Shown piece after piece: positions 34,592 through 44,221 of a DNA stretch of 64,000 nucleotides. Origin of the DNA: Curtobacterium sp. VKM Ac-1395. Its GTDB lineage: Bacteria; Actinomycetota; Actinomycetes; Actinomycetales; Microbacteriaceae. Location of the stretch: the NCBI RefSeq assembly GCF_015350975.1, contig NZ_JADKRX010000001.1, positions 124,001 to 188,000 on the forward strand, written 5' to 3'. Within the stretch, counting starts at the first letter, position 1. Every line of letters starts with the position of its first letter. The notes beneath the pieces are model-generated. The model did no database searches. It was not told the DNA's origin and worked only from the letters and a program-made list of their open reading frames with translations. The position numbers were made by a program, and so were the translations under genes.

Positions 34592-35764
34592 TCATCGGGC
34601 TCGGGTGACGTCCACCGCTTCGATCGCCACGGCGAGGGCCCCGGTCACGGCGGCCTTCTCGCCGAGCTGCCCCTGCACGACGTCCGGGGTGCCGTCCGCG
34701 TCGATGATGAGCATCGACTCGAGCGCGTGCCGCATCGGTCCGAGCAGCAGCTCCCCGGCACGGGCGAACTCCCCCGTGACGACGACCCGCTCGGGGTCCA
34801 GCACGTTGCAGAGCCCGACCGCCGCGGTGCCGATCGCCCGACCGGCGTCCGCCACCGCCCGGATGCACGTCGGGTCGCCGGACATCGCCCGGAGGATCAG
34901 GTCGGTCAGCTTGAGCGTGCCCACCTCGTCACGGACGGACTCGAGCACCGCGGGGGCACCGGCCACCGCCTCCAGGCACCCGCGGTTCCCGCAGCGGCAG
35001 ATCGGCCCGTGCGGCACCACGGGCGTGTGCCCGAACTCGCCCGCGACACCGTGGTGCCCGCGGAACAGCCGGCCGTCGAGCACCAGGCCGGCGCCGATGC
35101 CGTTGCCGACGTCGAGCGTGACGACGGTGCTCCGGCCGCGGCCCGCGCCGCTGCGGTGCTCGGCGAGGGCCGACAGCGTGGCGGCGTTGTCGAGCTGCAC
35201 GGGCTTGCCGATCCGCTCGCCGAGGGACGTCCCGATCGCGATGCCGTCCCACCCGCGGAGGATCCCGCCGCGTGCGGTCATCCCCGTGCGCTTGTCGATC
35301 GGTGCGGCCACGGCGAGCCCGACCGACAGGACCTCGGCCATGGACGAGTCCACCGACTCGGCCATGTCCATCACGAGCAGGGCGGCCTTGTCGAGCTCGG
35401 CGTCGGCGCGGTGGTCACGGGCCAGGGGCATGTGCCGCTCGGCCAGCACGGCGCCGTTGAGGTCGGACAGGGCCACGCGGAGGTGCCGCGGTGCGACGTG
35501 CACCCCGGCGACGAGCCCGAGGCCGTGCGGCAGCGTCACCCGGAGGGCCCGGCGTCCGCTCGACGTGCTCGGGGTGGCGTGCAGGGCCCCGGTCGCGACG
35601 AGCTCCTTGACGATGTTCGACACGGTGGCCGGCGAGAGCCCCGTCGCACCGGCCAGCTCGACCTGGGTCAGTCCCCCGTGGCGCTTGACGGCCTCGACCA
35701 CCCGTCCCCGGTTGGCTTCACGCAGTGAAGCTTGGCTGCCCGGACTCCGGCGTGGTTCTGACAC
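34592..35764 (-). CDS. ROK-family transcriptional regulator (XylR type)
   Basis: A 390-residue repressor: winged helix (about 15-75) with LTQVELAGATGLSPATVSNI, then a ROK domain with the zinc motif CRCGNRGCLE intact and DVGNGIGAGLVLDG. It starts with GTG. ROK regulators of this type bind sugar and release the promoter of a sugar transport operon. The gene precedes the XylF/ATPase/XylH genes by 160 bases in the same orientation. Confidence 0.9.
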   Translation of the reverse strand: MSEPRRSPGSQASLREANRGRVVEAVKRHGGLTQVELAGATGLSPATVSNIVKELVATGALHATPSTSSGRRALRVTLPHGLGLVAGVHVAPRHLRVALSDLNGAVLAERHMPLARDHRADAELDKAALLVMDMAESVDSSMAEVLSVGLAVAAPIDKRTGMTARGGILRGWDGIAIGTSLGERIGKPVQLDNAATLSALAEHRSGAGRGRSTVVTLDVGNGIGAGLVLDGRLFRGHHGVAGEFGHTPVVPHGPICRCGNRGCLEAVAGAPAVLESVRDEVGTLKLTDLILRAMSGDPTCIRAVADAGRAIGTAAVGLCNVLDPERVVVTGEFARAGELLLGPMRHALESMLIIDADGTPDVVQGQLGEKAAVTGALAVAIEAVDVTRAR

Positions 35765-35791
35765 GGGGACAGCGTAACCGGGGGCGTCCGG

Positions 35792-36796
35792 CTACTTCGT
35801 GATGAAGCCTTCCTTGACCATCCAGTCGTAGGCGGCGTCGACCGGCTCGCGGCCCTCGACGTCGACCTGCCGGTTCAGCTCCTGCAGGACGGCGTCGGTC
35901 AGCTTCGGGGAGATCTGGTCGTAGACGCCCTCGAGCTGCGGGTACCGCTCCAGCGTCGCGCTGCTGAGCACCGGCGCGACGTTGTACGCCGGGAAGAAGC
36001 CCTCGTCGTCCTCGAGCACCTGCAGGCCGAGCGACTTGATGCGGCCGTCGGTGGTGAAGACCTCGCCGAAGTTGCACGTCCCGCGGTCGGTCGCCGTGTA
36101 CACGGTGCCGGTGTCGAGGATGTCGACGTTGCGCTTCGGGATCGCGCCGTCGCCGGACCCACCGAGCTGCATGCCGTACTTCGCCAGCATCGGCTTGAAC
36201 CCGTCGGCGCGGGAGTTGAACTCGGACTCGACGCAGAACGTGCGGTCCTCCGCGGGCAGCTCGGCGATCTGCGAGAGCGTGGTGATGCCGCCGAGGTCCT
36301 TCACCGCCTCCTTGCGCACCGCGAACGCGTACGTGTTGTTCATCGGCGCCGGCGGCAGCCAGGTGAGACCGTTGCCGGCGTCCTCCTCCTTGACCGCCTG
36401 GTACTGCTCCTGCTTGTCCGGGATGCCCTGCTTGTGGCCCATGTAGGTCAGCCACGCGGTGCCGGTGTACTCGTACGTCATGTCGGCGTCGTGCCCGGTC
36501 ATCAGCTGCCGCACGGCGACGCTGCCCGGGACGTTCGTCTCGTCGGTCACGTCGAACCCGGCGGCCTTCGCGGCGAGCACGGCGATCTTGCCGAGCACGA
36601 GCTGCTCGGTGAAGTTCTTCGCCGTGACCGTGATGTGGGCGTCCTCGGGCAGGTCGGCGATCCGCTTGATGGTGCCGGGCTCGGCCGCGGGGACGAACGA
36701 GGTCGCCGGCTGCAGACCGCAGCCGGTCAGGGCCAGGGCGGCGGCACCGGCGACGAGGGTCGCGGCGACGCGACGGGTGCGCTTCGTGCGGGTCAT
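35792..36796 (-). CDS. Osmoprotectant-binding lipoprotein (OpuBC/OpuCC type)
   Basis: A 334-residue solute-binding lipoprotein. The signal peptide ends LALTGC. ITVTAKNFTEQLVLGKI and DADMTYEYTGTAWLTYMG match glycine betaine/carnitine/choline-binding proteins of the OpuAC family. It is the last gene of a four-gene operon, start overlapping the permease stop by ATGA (36793-36796). Residues of the aromatic cage cannot be assigned with certainty by eye, so the ligand is left open. Confidence 0.88.
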   Translation of the reverse strand: MTRTKRTRRVAATLVAGAAALALTGCGLQPATSFVPAAEPGTIKRIADLPEDAHITVTAKNFTEQLVLGKIAVLAAKAAGFDVTDETNVPGSVAVRQLMTGHDADMTYEYTGTAWLTYMGHKQGIPDKQEQYQAVKEEDAGNGLTWLPPAPMNNTYAFAVRKEAVKDLGGITTLSQIAELPAEDRTFCVESEFNSRADGFKPMLAKYGMQLGGSGDGAIPKRNVDILDTGTVYTATDRGTCNFGEVFTTDGRIKSLGLQVLEDDEGFFPAYNVAPVLSSATLERYPQLEGVYDQISPKLTDAVLQELNRQVDVEGREPVDAAYDWMVKEGFITK

Positions 36797-37566
36797 CGGA
36801 GTCCCTTCGGTCGGGCGTACGTCTCGACGATGCGGCCGAGCCAGTCGATGGACAGGGCCAGGAGCGCGATGAGGAGCGCACCGGCGACCAGCACCTTGGG
36901 CAGGAACAGGTTCACGCCCGTGGTGATGAGCAGCCCGAGGCCACCGGCGCCGATGAAGGTCGCCAGGGCGGCGGACCCGACGAGGAGCACCACGGCGGTG
37001 CGGATGCCCGCGAGCATCACGGGCACGGCCAGCGGCAGCTCGACCTTGAGCAGGACGGAGAACGCGCTCATGCCCATGCCACGACCGGCCTCGACGGTGC
37101 GCTGGTCGACGCTCTCGATGCCGATGATGGTGTTCCGGAGCACGGGCAGGATCGCGTAGAGGACCAGCGCGATGACGGCCGCCCAGAACGAGAAGCCGAG
37201 CCAGAACGCCAGCAGCACAACGAGTCCGACCGCGGGTGCTGCCTGGCCGAAGTTCGCGACGGCGAGGATCACGCCGCTGGCCCGGCGGAGCGGACCGCGC
37301 GTCAGGACGATGCCGAGCGGGATGCCGATGACGAGCACGATCGCCGTCGACACGACGGTCAGCATCAGGTGTTGCCACGTCAGCGCGAGCAGGTCGGCCG
37401 GGTTCAGCGTGCTGCGCTCGGTGGCGGTGAGGTCGGCCGTGTTCAGCCAGACGGCGAACGCGGCGAGCACGACGAGGATCGCGACGGGCTGGATGACCAG
37501 GGCCTTCCAGGACGACGCGTGGCCACCGGACTTCGTGGTGGCGGGGTCCACGACGACGTCAGTCAT
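36793..37566 (-). CDS. Osmoprotectant ABC transporter permease 2
   Basis: A 257-residue permease with six helices and the cytoplasmic loop SVDQRTVEAGRGMGMSAFSV typical of the OpuCB/OpuCD family. It overlaps the ATPase gene by 8 bases and the binding-protein gene by ATGA. It pairs with the permease at 38820-39464. Confidence 0.9.
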   Translation of the reverse strand: MTDVVVDPATTKSGGHASSWKALVIQPVAILVVLAAFAVWLNTADLTATERSTLNPADLLALTWQHLMLTVVSTAIVLVIGIPLGIVLTRGPLRRASGVILAVANFGQAAPAVGLVVLLAFWLGFSFWAAVIALVLYAILPVLRNTIIGIESVDQRTVEAGRGMGMSAFSVLLKVELPLAVPVMLAGIRTAVVLLVGSAALATFIGAGGLGLLITTGVNLFLPKVLVAGALLIALLALSIDWLGRIVETYARPKGLR

Positions 37567-38830
37567 CGGTGCCTCCGGTGGACGATGCCTGCACCGGGGA
37601 CTTCGGCAGGGTCTCGATCGGGTTCGTGTTCGTCCCGACCGGCGTGTACGCCTGCTCCTCGGCCGCGGCGGCGCGCGAGCGGGTGATCGCCTCCATGACC
37701 GTCTCGACGGTGATCACACCGCGGAAGGCGTCACGGCCGGCGGTGACGAGAGCGGCACCCGCGCTGGACACGAGCATGGTGTCGAGCGCGTCGTTGAGCG
37801 TCGCGGCCTCGCCGACGACGGGCAGGTTCGGGTCGATGCCGTCGGGGATGCGGTCCAGGCGCTCGAGCTGACGGCGGGACGGCCACCCGATCGGGCGCTG
37901 CCGGCGGTCGACGACGACGGCGTGCCCGTGGCCACCGGCCTCGCGCATCCGCTGCAGGACGGCCTTGGCCTCTTCGCCGGGGGAGCAGGTCACGGCGTCG
38001 ACGACCTCGACGTCGCGGACCCGGTTCAGCGTGAGCTGCTTCAGCCCGGCGCCCGAGCCGATGAAGTTCTCGACGAACTCGTTCGCGGGCTCGGCGAGGA
38101 TGCGCTCCGGGCTGTCGTACTGCACGATGTGCGCGCCTTCGGAGAAGATCACGATCCAGTCGCCGAGCTTCACGGCCTCGTCGAAGTCGTGCGTGACGAT
38201 GACGATCGTCTTGTGCAGCTCCTCCTGGATCCGGATGAGCTCGTCCTGCAGCCGCGCCCGGGTGATCGGGTCGACGGCACCGAAGGGCTCGTCCATGAGC
38301 AGCACGGGCGGGTCGGCGGCGAGCGCCCGGGCGACCCCGACGCGCTGCTGCTGGCCACCGGAGAGCTCACGGGGGTAGCGGTCGCGGTAGGTGTCGGGGT
38401 CGAGGGACACCAGCTCGAGGAGCTCGTCGACGCGGGCGGCGATCTTCGCCTTGGACCAGCCGAGCATCTTCGGCACGATCGCGATGTTCGCGGCGACCGT
38501 CATGTGCGGGAAGAGCCCACCGGCCTGGATCACGTAGCCCATGCGGCGGCGCAGCTCGTCGCCGTCGATCGAGGTCACGTCGTCGTCGCCGACCACGATG
38601 CGGCCCTCGGTGGGCTCGATGAGCCGGTTGATCATCTTCAGCGTGGTGGTCTTGCCGCAGCCGGACGGGCCGACGAGCATGACGATCTTGCCCGCGGGGA
38701 TCTCGAGCGTGATGCCGTCGACGGCCGGCTTGTCCTGGCCCGGGTACCGCTTGGTGACGGTGTCGAGCAGGATGCTGCGGCCGGTGACGTCTCCGTCGGG
38801 GGCGGTGAGGGTGGCGTTCTCAGTGGACAC
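37559..38830 (-). CDS. Osmoprotectant ABC transporter ATPase with CBS domains
   Basis: A 423-residue ATPase of the OpuCA/ProV group: Walker A GPSGCGKTTTLKMIN, signature LSGGQQQRVGVARAL, Walker B VLLMDEPFGAVDPITR. After about residue 245 come paired CBS motifs (for example HAVVVDRRQRPIGW and VVTAGRDAFRGVITVETV), which in OpuA sense ionic strength or c-di-AMP. The C-terminus is a polar tail. It overlaps both permeases by 8-11 bases. Confidence 0.92.
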   Translation of the reverse strand: MSTENATLTAPDGDVTGRSILLDTVTKRYPGQDKPAVDGITLEIPAGKIVMLVGPSGCGKTTTLKMINRLIEPTEGRIVVGDDDVTSIDGDELRRRMGYVIQAGGLFPHMTVAANIAIVPKMLGWSKAKIAARVDELLELVSLDPDTYRDRYPRELSGGQQQRVGVARALAADPPVLLMDEPFGAVDPITRARLQDELIRIQEELHKTIVIVTHDFDEAVKLGDWIVIFSEGAHIVQYDSPERILAEPANEFVENFIGSGAGLKQLTLNRVRDVEVVDAVTCSPGEEAKAVLQRMREAGGHGHAVVVDRRQRPIGWPSRRQLERLDRIPDGIDPNLPVVGEAATLNDALDTMLVSSAGAALVTAGRDAFRGVITVETVMEAITRSRAAAAEEQAYTPVGTNTNPIETLPKSPVQASSTGGTDD

Positions 38831-39464
38831 GGATACCTCGCGAGGTGGTCAGGCGGCCGAGGCCGAGGAGCAGGAGGTCGAGGACGAGGGCGAGGAGGAC
38901 GACGCCGACCACACCCACCACGACGGAGTTGAGGGAGTTGGCGCCGCCGAGACGCGACAGTCCGGAGAAGATGAAGCCGCCGAGTCCCGGGCCGAGGGCG
39001 TAGGCGGCCACTGCGGCGACACCCATCACCATCTGGGCGGAGACCCGGACGCCGGTCAGGATGATCGGCCACGCCATGGGGAGCTCGACCTGCACGAGCG
39101 TGCGGAAGCGGCTCATCCCGATGCCGCGCGCCGACTCGACGACGGCGGGGGAGATCTCGGAGAGCCCGACGACCGCGTTGCGGAGGATCGGCAGGGCGGC
39201 GAAGAACGTGACGGTGACGACGGACGGCACGACGCCGAACCCGAGCGGCACGAGCAGCAGCCCGATCACGGCGAACGACGGCAGGGTCAGCCCGATGGTC
39301 GACAGCTCGTTCGCCGCCGACCGGAAGCGGGGGATGCGGTAGACGAGTGCTGCGAGCACCACGGCGATGACGGTGGCGAGCACCACGCACTGGACGACCA
39401 GTGAGAAGTGCTGCCACGAGGCGAACCAGATCTGGTCCCACCGCTCCACGACGTACTGGAACAC
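38820..39464 (-). CDS. Osmoprotectant ABC transporter permease 1
   Basis: A 214-residue permease with SPAVVESARGIGMSRFRTLV as its ATPase-contact loop. The frame is open to 39554, but the GTG at 39464 has GGAAGGGA 8 bases upstream and begins just before the first helix, so I chose it. First gene of the operon permease-ATPase-permease-binding protein; the promoter must lie in 39465-39600. Confidence 0.88.
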   Translation of the reverse strand: MFQYVVERWDQIWFASWQHFSLVVQCVVLATVIAVVLAALVYRIPRFRSAANELSTIGLTLPSFAVIGLLLVPLGFGVVPSVVTVTFFAALPILRNAVVGLSEISPAVVESARGIGMSRFRTLVQVELPMAWPIILTGVRVSAQMVMGVAAVAAYALGPGLGGFIFSGLSRLGGANSLNSVVVGVVGVVLLALVLDLLLLGLGRLTTSRGIRVH

Positions 39465-39604
39465 GGAGTCGGTCCCTTCCCGGTCGGCATGTCGACCCAC
39501 GGATCGGGGCGCGAACCCGGCCAAACGTAGCCAAGGCGTCCGCGACCTGTACAACCGCGGAACCAGTTTCCGCCGCGAACCTGCGCGACCATGCAGCAGG
39601 GAAC

Positions 39605-39640
39605 CCCAGGTCAGAGCGGGCGCACGCCCGTCACCCTGGG
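39605..39640. terminator. Stem-loop between the bacteriocin and osmoprotectant operons
   Basis: CCCAGG (39605-39610) pairs with CCTGGG (39635-39640) and an inner CGGGCG/CGCCCG stem (39617-39622 with 39625-39630) sits inside. It lies 59 bases after the last bacteriocin-transport gene on the minus strand. It could end that operon or act in the leader of the next. Confidence 0.4.
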
Positions 39641-39698
39641 AGAACGGTAACGATCCTGCACGACGGTCAGCTACTGACCATGACCGCGTCGATGCGGT

Positions 39699-40367
39699 TC
39701 AGACTCCTGTGTTCCGACCGATTCGGATCCGGAACTCCTCGTCCGACGCCAGGACGAGACGGTCATCGTGAGTCGCCGTGATGACCGTCGCCCCTTGGTC
39801 GCAGAGACCGCGGAGCAACAGGACCACGAGTTCGGCGTTGTCCCGGTCGAGCGCGGCGGTCGGTTCGTCAGCGAGGACGAGGGGCGGTCGGCGAACGAGG
39901 AGTTGGGCGAGCGCTACTCGTTGCTTCTCACCACCGCTGAGCCGGTGGACCGGCGTGTCGAACCAGCAGTCGACGCCGAGGGCATGACAGGCGTCTCGGA
40001 GCGGCGCTGGTCGGCCCGACGGCGTCGCTGGCATCGCACGCGCAGCCACCGTCAGGTTCTCTCGGACAGTCCGAGCTTCGTCGAGTCCTCCGTCCTGGAA
40101 GACGAAGCCCACCAGGTTGCGACGGTATCGCCGGCGCTCACGAGGCGACATGCCCCCCACATCGAGACCTCCGACTTCGACCAGCCCGGCCGTCGGCGGT
40201 TCGATGCCCCCCAGCACGCGGAGGAGCGTCGACTTCCCTGCACCACTCGGGCCGGTGACGGCGATCATCTGTGAAGGACCGACGGTGAGGTCGACCCCAT
40301 GGAGCACCCGACGATCGTCGTAGGTCAGGTCGAGCCCTGTCACGGTGATCATCCCGCTACTGGCCAT
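39699..40367 (-). CDS. Bacteriocin-associated ABC transporter ATPase
   Basis: A 222-residue ATPase: Walker A GPSGAGKST, Q-loop FVFQDGGLD, signature LSGGEKQRVALAQLL, Walker B LVLADEPTAALD, H-loop THDDRLV. It overlaps the upstream FtsX-like permease by 11 bases. In lactococcin 972 loci an ATPase and such a permease accompany the toxin gene and provide immunity or export. Codons use more A and T at third positions than neighbouring genes. Confidence 0.9.
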   Translation of the reverse strand: MASSGMITVTGLDLTYDDRRVLHGVDLTVGPSQMIAVTGPSGAGKSTLLRVLGGIEPPTAGLVEVGGLDVGGMSPRERRRYRRNLVGFVFQDGGLDEARTVRENLTVAARAMPATPSGRPAPLRDACHALGVDCWFDTPVHRLSGGEKQRVALAQLLVRRPPLVLADEPTAALDRDNAELVVLLLRGLCDQGATVITATHDDRLVLASDEEFRIRIGRNTGV

Positions 40368-42345
40368 GTCTGCGCCCGTTCTCGTTGTGCGGCCGGACCG
40401 CGATGATGATGGCGAGCACTCCGACGGTGACCGCGACGAGTGCTGCGATCACCTCCGCCCCCGACGGATCGGTGATCATGAGTCGGCTGCCCACCCCGGT
40501 CAGACCGACGACAGCGATGACGGCAGCGGCTTCCGGGATGATGAAGGACCGGTGCGCGGACAGGAAGGACGCACCGAGGACCATCGACTGCCGCAGGCGG
40601 TCAGCGCTGCGCCAGCGATGAGCGCAGATCCTGAGTGTCACCGCGGTGATGAGCCCGATCACGGCGAGGAGGCCAGCAGCGACGTTCACGAGCAGCGATG
40701 TCACCACGACCGCCCTGTCCGACGCGAGGACGTCGACGAGCGGCACGAACGACCCGACCACCGCAGAGAGACCGAAGCGCTCGACCGCCGCGCGCGGATC
40801 AGGCGTGTCGATGAGGAGCTGTCCGGAGGACGCCGCCGCAGTGTAGAAGTCACCGCTGAGGAGACGTGCGCGAGCATCGACGACCACGACGACCGGTGCC
40901 GCGGCGAACAGCGGCGTCGCACTCGTCTCGCCTCCGAGGTCGAAGACCTCCTGTGGTTCGTACGTCCGCACGGTCGGCGCATCGGCCTCGACGAGGTCCG
41001 GGTCGACCTCGCGCTGGAACGCGAACCAGGCCTTCCACTCGTCGACCAGGGGACCGGTCGAAGGCGCAGCCCCTTCTGGCACGAAGATCGACCACGCCCC
41101 AGGGTGATCTCGGGTGTCGTCGACGCCGGCAGGCATCCCAGTCGAGCCGAATCGCTGGAGGAACGCGGAGTTCACGATGACGGAGTTCCCGGTCTCCGGT
41201 GCGTAGCTCACTGGCACCGGGTCCGACGGATGTCGAGCAAGGAGGAGGCCGTCCACTGCATCGAGTTCGTTCACCATCGCGGTGAAACGCGGCGCTGCAG
41301 CATCGATGTCCTCGGGGCGCAGGGTCCCCGAGAGCAACGGGGGGACACACGCGGCACAACGGGCAACGAGCGGCGAACTCCGCGCGTACTCGTCGAGCAG
41401 ATCGACAGTGGAGACGATCGGGACGGAGGCGAAGGCAACACTCGCGACCGCCGCGACCTGCGCCGCCCATCGCACCAGGCCAGCCTTCTGCCACGGACGC
41501 CATCCACTGAAGGCCGCGCGCATCCGGTCGGCCGCGCGTACGGCTGACCCGGTCATGATCCCGGAGGCGAACACCACGGCGCAGATGAGGAACAACGTCT
41601 CGCTGATCACGAGGAAGGGCATCACCTGCCCGCCGACCAGGGGCGTCGCGGAGACGGTGGCGACCATCACCCCGACGACGACCGCGACGCCGCCGGCGGT
41701 GGCCAGGACGCCGCAGAGGTCCCTGGCGAGGGCACGCCGACCGACGACCTCCCTGAGTGCCACGTGTCGCGCGACCAGGAGCCCCCTGGTCTGACCGAGG
41801 AGCAGGAGGGCGAAGAGCGTGGAGACCAAGCCGATCACGAGACCCGGACGCGTTGCGGTGAAGGCGAGGCTCACGTCCCAGCCGGCACTGTCGAGGCGGA
41901 CTTCGACGCCGGCTTCTCGCATGCTCCGCACGAGGTCCTCCGCTTGGACGCGGGACATGGTGCTGAAGTAGAGCCCGCGCTCAGTCGACGACGACCTGAC
42001 CAGCGTCGACGTCTGACCATCGGCGAAGGCTCGATGCCGCCCCTGGCGGAACACCGAGTCGAACGACTCTCGGTTCCCGACCGCCGCTCGGACCAGGCGG
42101 CCGCCAGCGGAATCAGGGTCGAGTTGCACCCGGTAGGTGTTCGAGTGCGTTGCATCGGCCGAGGTCTGCACCATCCGCCACAGGTCGGCGTGTTCCGGGA
42201 CGTCGAGGACGACGATCGCACTACGTGCCGTCGGGAAGGTCTCCCGGTCACGGTCGACGCACGCGACGAACGCGACGCTCACGGAGAGCAAGGCACTCAG
42301 GAGGAGTGTGCTGATGACGAGCAGGCGGGGGAAGTTCTTGTGCAT
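40357..42345 (-). CDS. Lactococcin 972-type bacteriocin-associated membrane protein
   Basis: A 662-residue permease. One N-terminal helix (about 8-30), an external region, a middle block of helices (about 170-310 with LVIGLVSTLFALLLLG), a second external domain (about 330-540) and three C-terminal helices before PHNENGRRHGQ. The double FtsX-like layout and its place directly after a lactococcin 972-like toxin gene match the family called bacteriocin-associated integral membrane protein. It probably protects the producer or removes the toxin from its membrane. The gene lies 64 bases after the toxin gene. Confidence 0.85.
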   Translation of the reverse strand: MHKNFPRLLVISTLLLSALLSVSVAFVACVDRDRETFPTARSAIVVLDVPEHADLWRMVQTSADATHSNTYRVQLDPDSAGGRLVRAAVGNRESFDSVFRQGRHRAFADGQTSTLVRSSSTERGLYFSTMSRVQAEDLVRSMREAGVEVRLDSAGWDVSLAFTATRPGLVIGLVSTLFALLLLGQTRGLLVARHVALREVVGRRALARDLCGVLATAGGVAVVVGVMVATVSATPLVGGQVMPFLVISETLFLICAVVFASGIMTGSAVRAADRMRAAFSGWRPWQKAGLVRWAAQVAAVASVAFASVPIVSTVDLLDEYARSSPLVARCAACVPPLLSGTLRPEDIDAAAPRFTAMVNELDAVDGLLLARHPSDPVPVSYAPETGNSVIVNSAFLQRFGSTGMPAGVDDTRDHPGAWSIFVPEGAAPSTGPLVDEWKAWFAFQREVDPDLVEADAPTVRTYEPQEVFDLGGETSATPLFAAAPVVVVVDARARLLSGDFYTAAASSGQLLIDTPDPRAAVERFGLSAVVGSFVPLVDVLASDRAVVVTSLLVNVAAGLLAVIGLITAVTLRICAHRWRSADRLRQSMVLGASFLSAHRSFIIPEAAAVIAVVGLTGVGSRLMITDPSGAEVIAALVAVTVGVLAIIIAVRPHNENGRRHGQ

Positions 42346-42409
42346 GTCCGTGAGGCAGACACCCGGGGGCCACGGACGACGCGAACCCCGGGTGGACAGC
42401 CGTTCCGTC

Positions 42410-42745
42410 CTACTTCACGCCCCAGTACGCCGTGTTCCCCGTTGCGGTCTTGTCGCGGATGGCACTGGCATACACGCCCTTGGCCTTCCACCCGGTGTAG
42501 GTGCAACGGTTGGCTCCGTCACAGGCCGTGGCCTTGTGGGTCTTCGAGCCGTGGCTGTAGAACGACTGCACGAACCCGTTGGCGGTTCCGTACTCCCAGT
42601 ACCCGCCGCCCACGTGCGCGACGGTCCGAGCCGACGCAGCGCGATCGGCATTCGCCCCTCCGCCGCTTTCTGCATGTGCGGCGCTGGGTGTCACCAGCGC
42701 CAGCAGCAGTGCGGCCCCGACTGTCGTCACGAGCATCTTCTTCAT
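42410..42745 (-). CDS. Lactococcin 972-family bacteriocin precursor
   Basis: A 111-residue precursor. MKK and a hydrophobic core end in SAAHA, so signal peptidase should cut after residue 25 to leave a mature protein of about 86 residues. The mature part has VGGGYWEYG, YSHGSKTHKATAC and a C-terminal GNTAYWGVK, the pattern of lactococcin 972, which binds lipid II and blocks septum formation. Two cysteines (TACDGANRC) could form a disulfide that lactococcin 972 lacks. AAGGGA lies 6 bases before the ATG. First gene of the three-gene bacteriocin operon. GC content here is clearly lower than in the flanks. Confidence 0.9.
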   Translation of the reverse strand: MKKMLVTTVGAALLLALVTPSAAHAESGGGANADRAASARTVAHVGGGYWEYGTANGFVQSFYSHGSKTHKATACDGANRCTYTGWKAKGVYASAIRDKTATGNTAYWGVK

Positions 42746-42830
42746 CGATGTCCCTTCACGAGAGGCACTTCCCCCCGGACTCGGAACATATCAGTACTCA
42801 TACGTCAGATGCACCGACGTCCCATGTCGG

Positions 42831-43553
42831 CTACAGCCCGGAGGTGCGCAGGCCGGCTCGTTCCGCGATGTCGGCGAGGTGGTCGCGCCAGTCGCGCCAC
42901 TCGTCGGCCGTCCTGTCCGCCAGGTTGCCGTCGCCGTCCCCGGCCAGGCCGTCCAGCATCTCGCGCACGATGTCGGCGTGGCCAGCGTGCCGGGCGGTCT
43001 CGTACGCCATGTGCACGAGGATGCGGTGCAGCGTGACCTCGCGGACGTCCTCGGGCCACCACGGCACCACGCCGCGGGCGTCGAGGTCGAGCGCCTCGAT
43101 GGTGGCGTCGGCGTGTGCGGCGCTGGCGTCGTGGAACGCGATGACGTCGGCGGTCGTCTCGTCGAGGCTGGCGTACATGTCGGTGCCGTCCTCGGCCGTG
43201 ACCCAGGCCGGCGGATCGGGGAAGGGCCGGTCGAACACGGACCCGAAGTACAGCAGCTGCACCGAGGCCACGTGCTTGACGACCCCGAGCACGTTCGTGC
43301 CGGTCGGCGTGACCGGCCACCGGGCCTGCCGTTCCGCGAGCCCGTCGAGCTTGCCGACCAGCGCTGCCCGGTGCTTCTGCAGGTAGCGGTGCAGCGTCGC
43401 CTTCACCTGGGCCTGGTCCGTCACGGGCGCGCGGCCCTCGTCACTGAGACGCGACCCTCCGACGGCCGCCAGGGTCGGGGACGCCGGCGCACGCCGCACG
43501 GCAGGCACGCCGGAGTCGTCGACGGCCGGGGTGCTCGCGGGGGAGTCGGTCAT
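42831..43553 (-). CDS. DinB-family protein
   Basis: A 240-residue protein of the DinB/DUF664 group, four-helix-bundle proteins that bind a divalent metal and often act as thiol-dependent transferases. The metal histidines are probably in VVKHVASV and in HRILVHMAYETARHAGHAD. The first 45 residues are an Ala/Ser/Pro-rich extension before the domain; a GTG near VTDQAQVK could be the true start. The ATG at 43553 overlaps the stop of the DUF6197-like gene (ATGA). Confidence 0.8.
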   Translation of the reverse strand: MTDSPASTPAVDDSGVPAVRRAPASPTLAAVGGSRLSDEGRAPVTDQAQVKATLHRYLQKHRAALVGKLDGLAERQARWPVTPTGTNVLGVVKHVASVQLLYFGSVFDRPFPDPPAWVTAEDGTDMYASLDETTADVIAFHDASAAHADATIEALDLDARGVVPWWPEDVREVTLHRILVHMAYETARHAGHADIVREMLDGLAGDGDGNLADRTADEWRDWRDHLADIAERAGLRTSGL

Positions 43554-44161
43554 GCGGTCGATCGTGCCACCGCTCGTGCCCGGACGCGCTCCGACTCGGC
43601 CACGGCGACGCGTTCGGCCGTGAGCAGCAGCGATGCGACGTCGGTGGCGCTCCGCGTCGGCTGGTCGTTCCAGCTGGTCAGGTCGCGGACCCGGCCCATC
43701 CGGACGTCCGGCGCCGGGCACCAGAGCACCGGGGTCCCCTCGGCGGACGCGAGGGCGTGCCACACGACGTCGAGCGCGCGTTGCACCGGCTGGGCGTGCA
43801 CCGCGTGCGGCCCGCCCGCCGCGGAGACGACGGCACCGACCAGGCAGGCGCCGACGAGCGGCCGGCCGACGACGTCCATCGCCGCCGCGCTGGAGGCCGT
43901 GCGCGTGCGCCCGGTCGGGTCCACGTACGCGAACCACGCGTGCTGGATCCAGCCGTGCTCGACGACGGCGCGGGCGTCGGAGAGCAGCCGCCCGAGGTCG
44001 GCCAGCTCGGCGATCTCGGTGGCGTCGCGGCGGGCCCTGGCGGCGGCCCGGCGGACGGCGATGCGGTCGAGGAGGCCGCGCAGCCCGGGGCGGGCGGGCG
44101 CGGACGAGGAGGGAGCGGCGTCGGTGTCGACGTCGTGCTGGACGCGGAACTCGAGGGTCAT
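43550..44161 (-). CDS. DUF6197-like protein
   Basis: A 203-residue protein resembling DUF6197, seen in the pattern VVEHGWIQHAWF, GACLVGAV and SWNDQPTRSATDVASLLLTA. The function is unknown. GGAGGGG lies before the ATG at 44161. It is coupled to the DinB-like gene by ATGA. Confidence 0.65.
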   Translation of the reverse strand: MTLEFRVQHDVDTDAAPSSSAPARPGLRGLLDRIAVRRAAARARRDATEIAELADLGRLLSDARAVVEHGWIQHAWFAYVDPTGRTRTASSAAAMDVVGRPLVGACLVGAVVSAAGGPHAVHAQPVQRALDVVWHALASAEGTPVLWCPAPDVRMGRVRDLTSWNDQPTRSATDVASLLLTAERVAVAESERVRARAVARSTA

Positions 44162-44221
44162 CAGGCCCCTCCGATTCTTCACGTGCACGGATGGTGTGGA
44201 GCGACGATAACGCCGTTCTGC

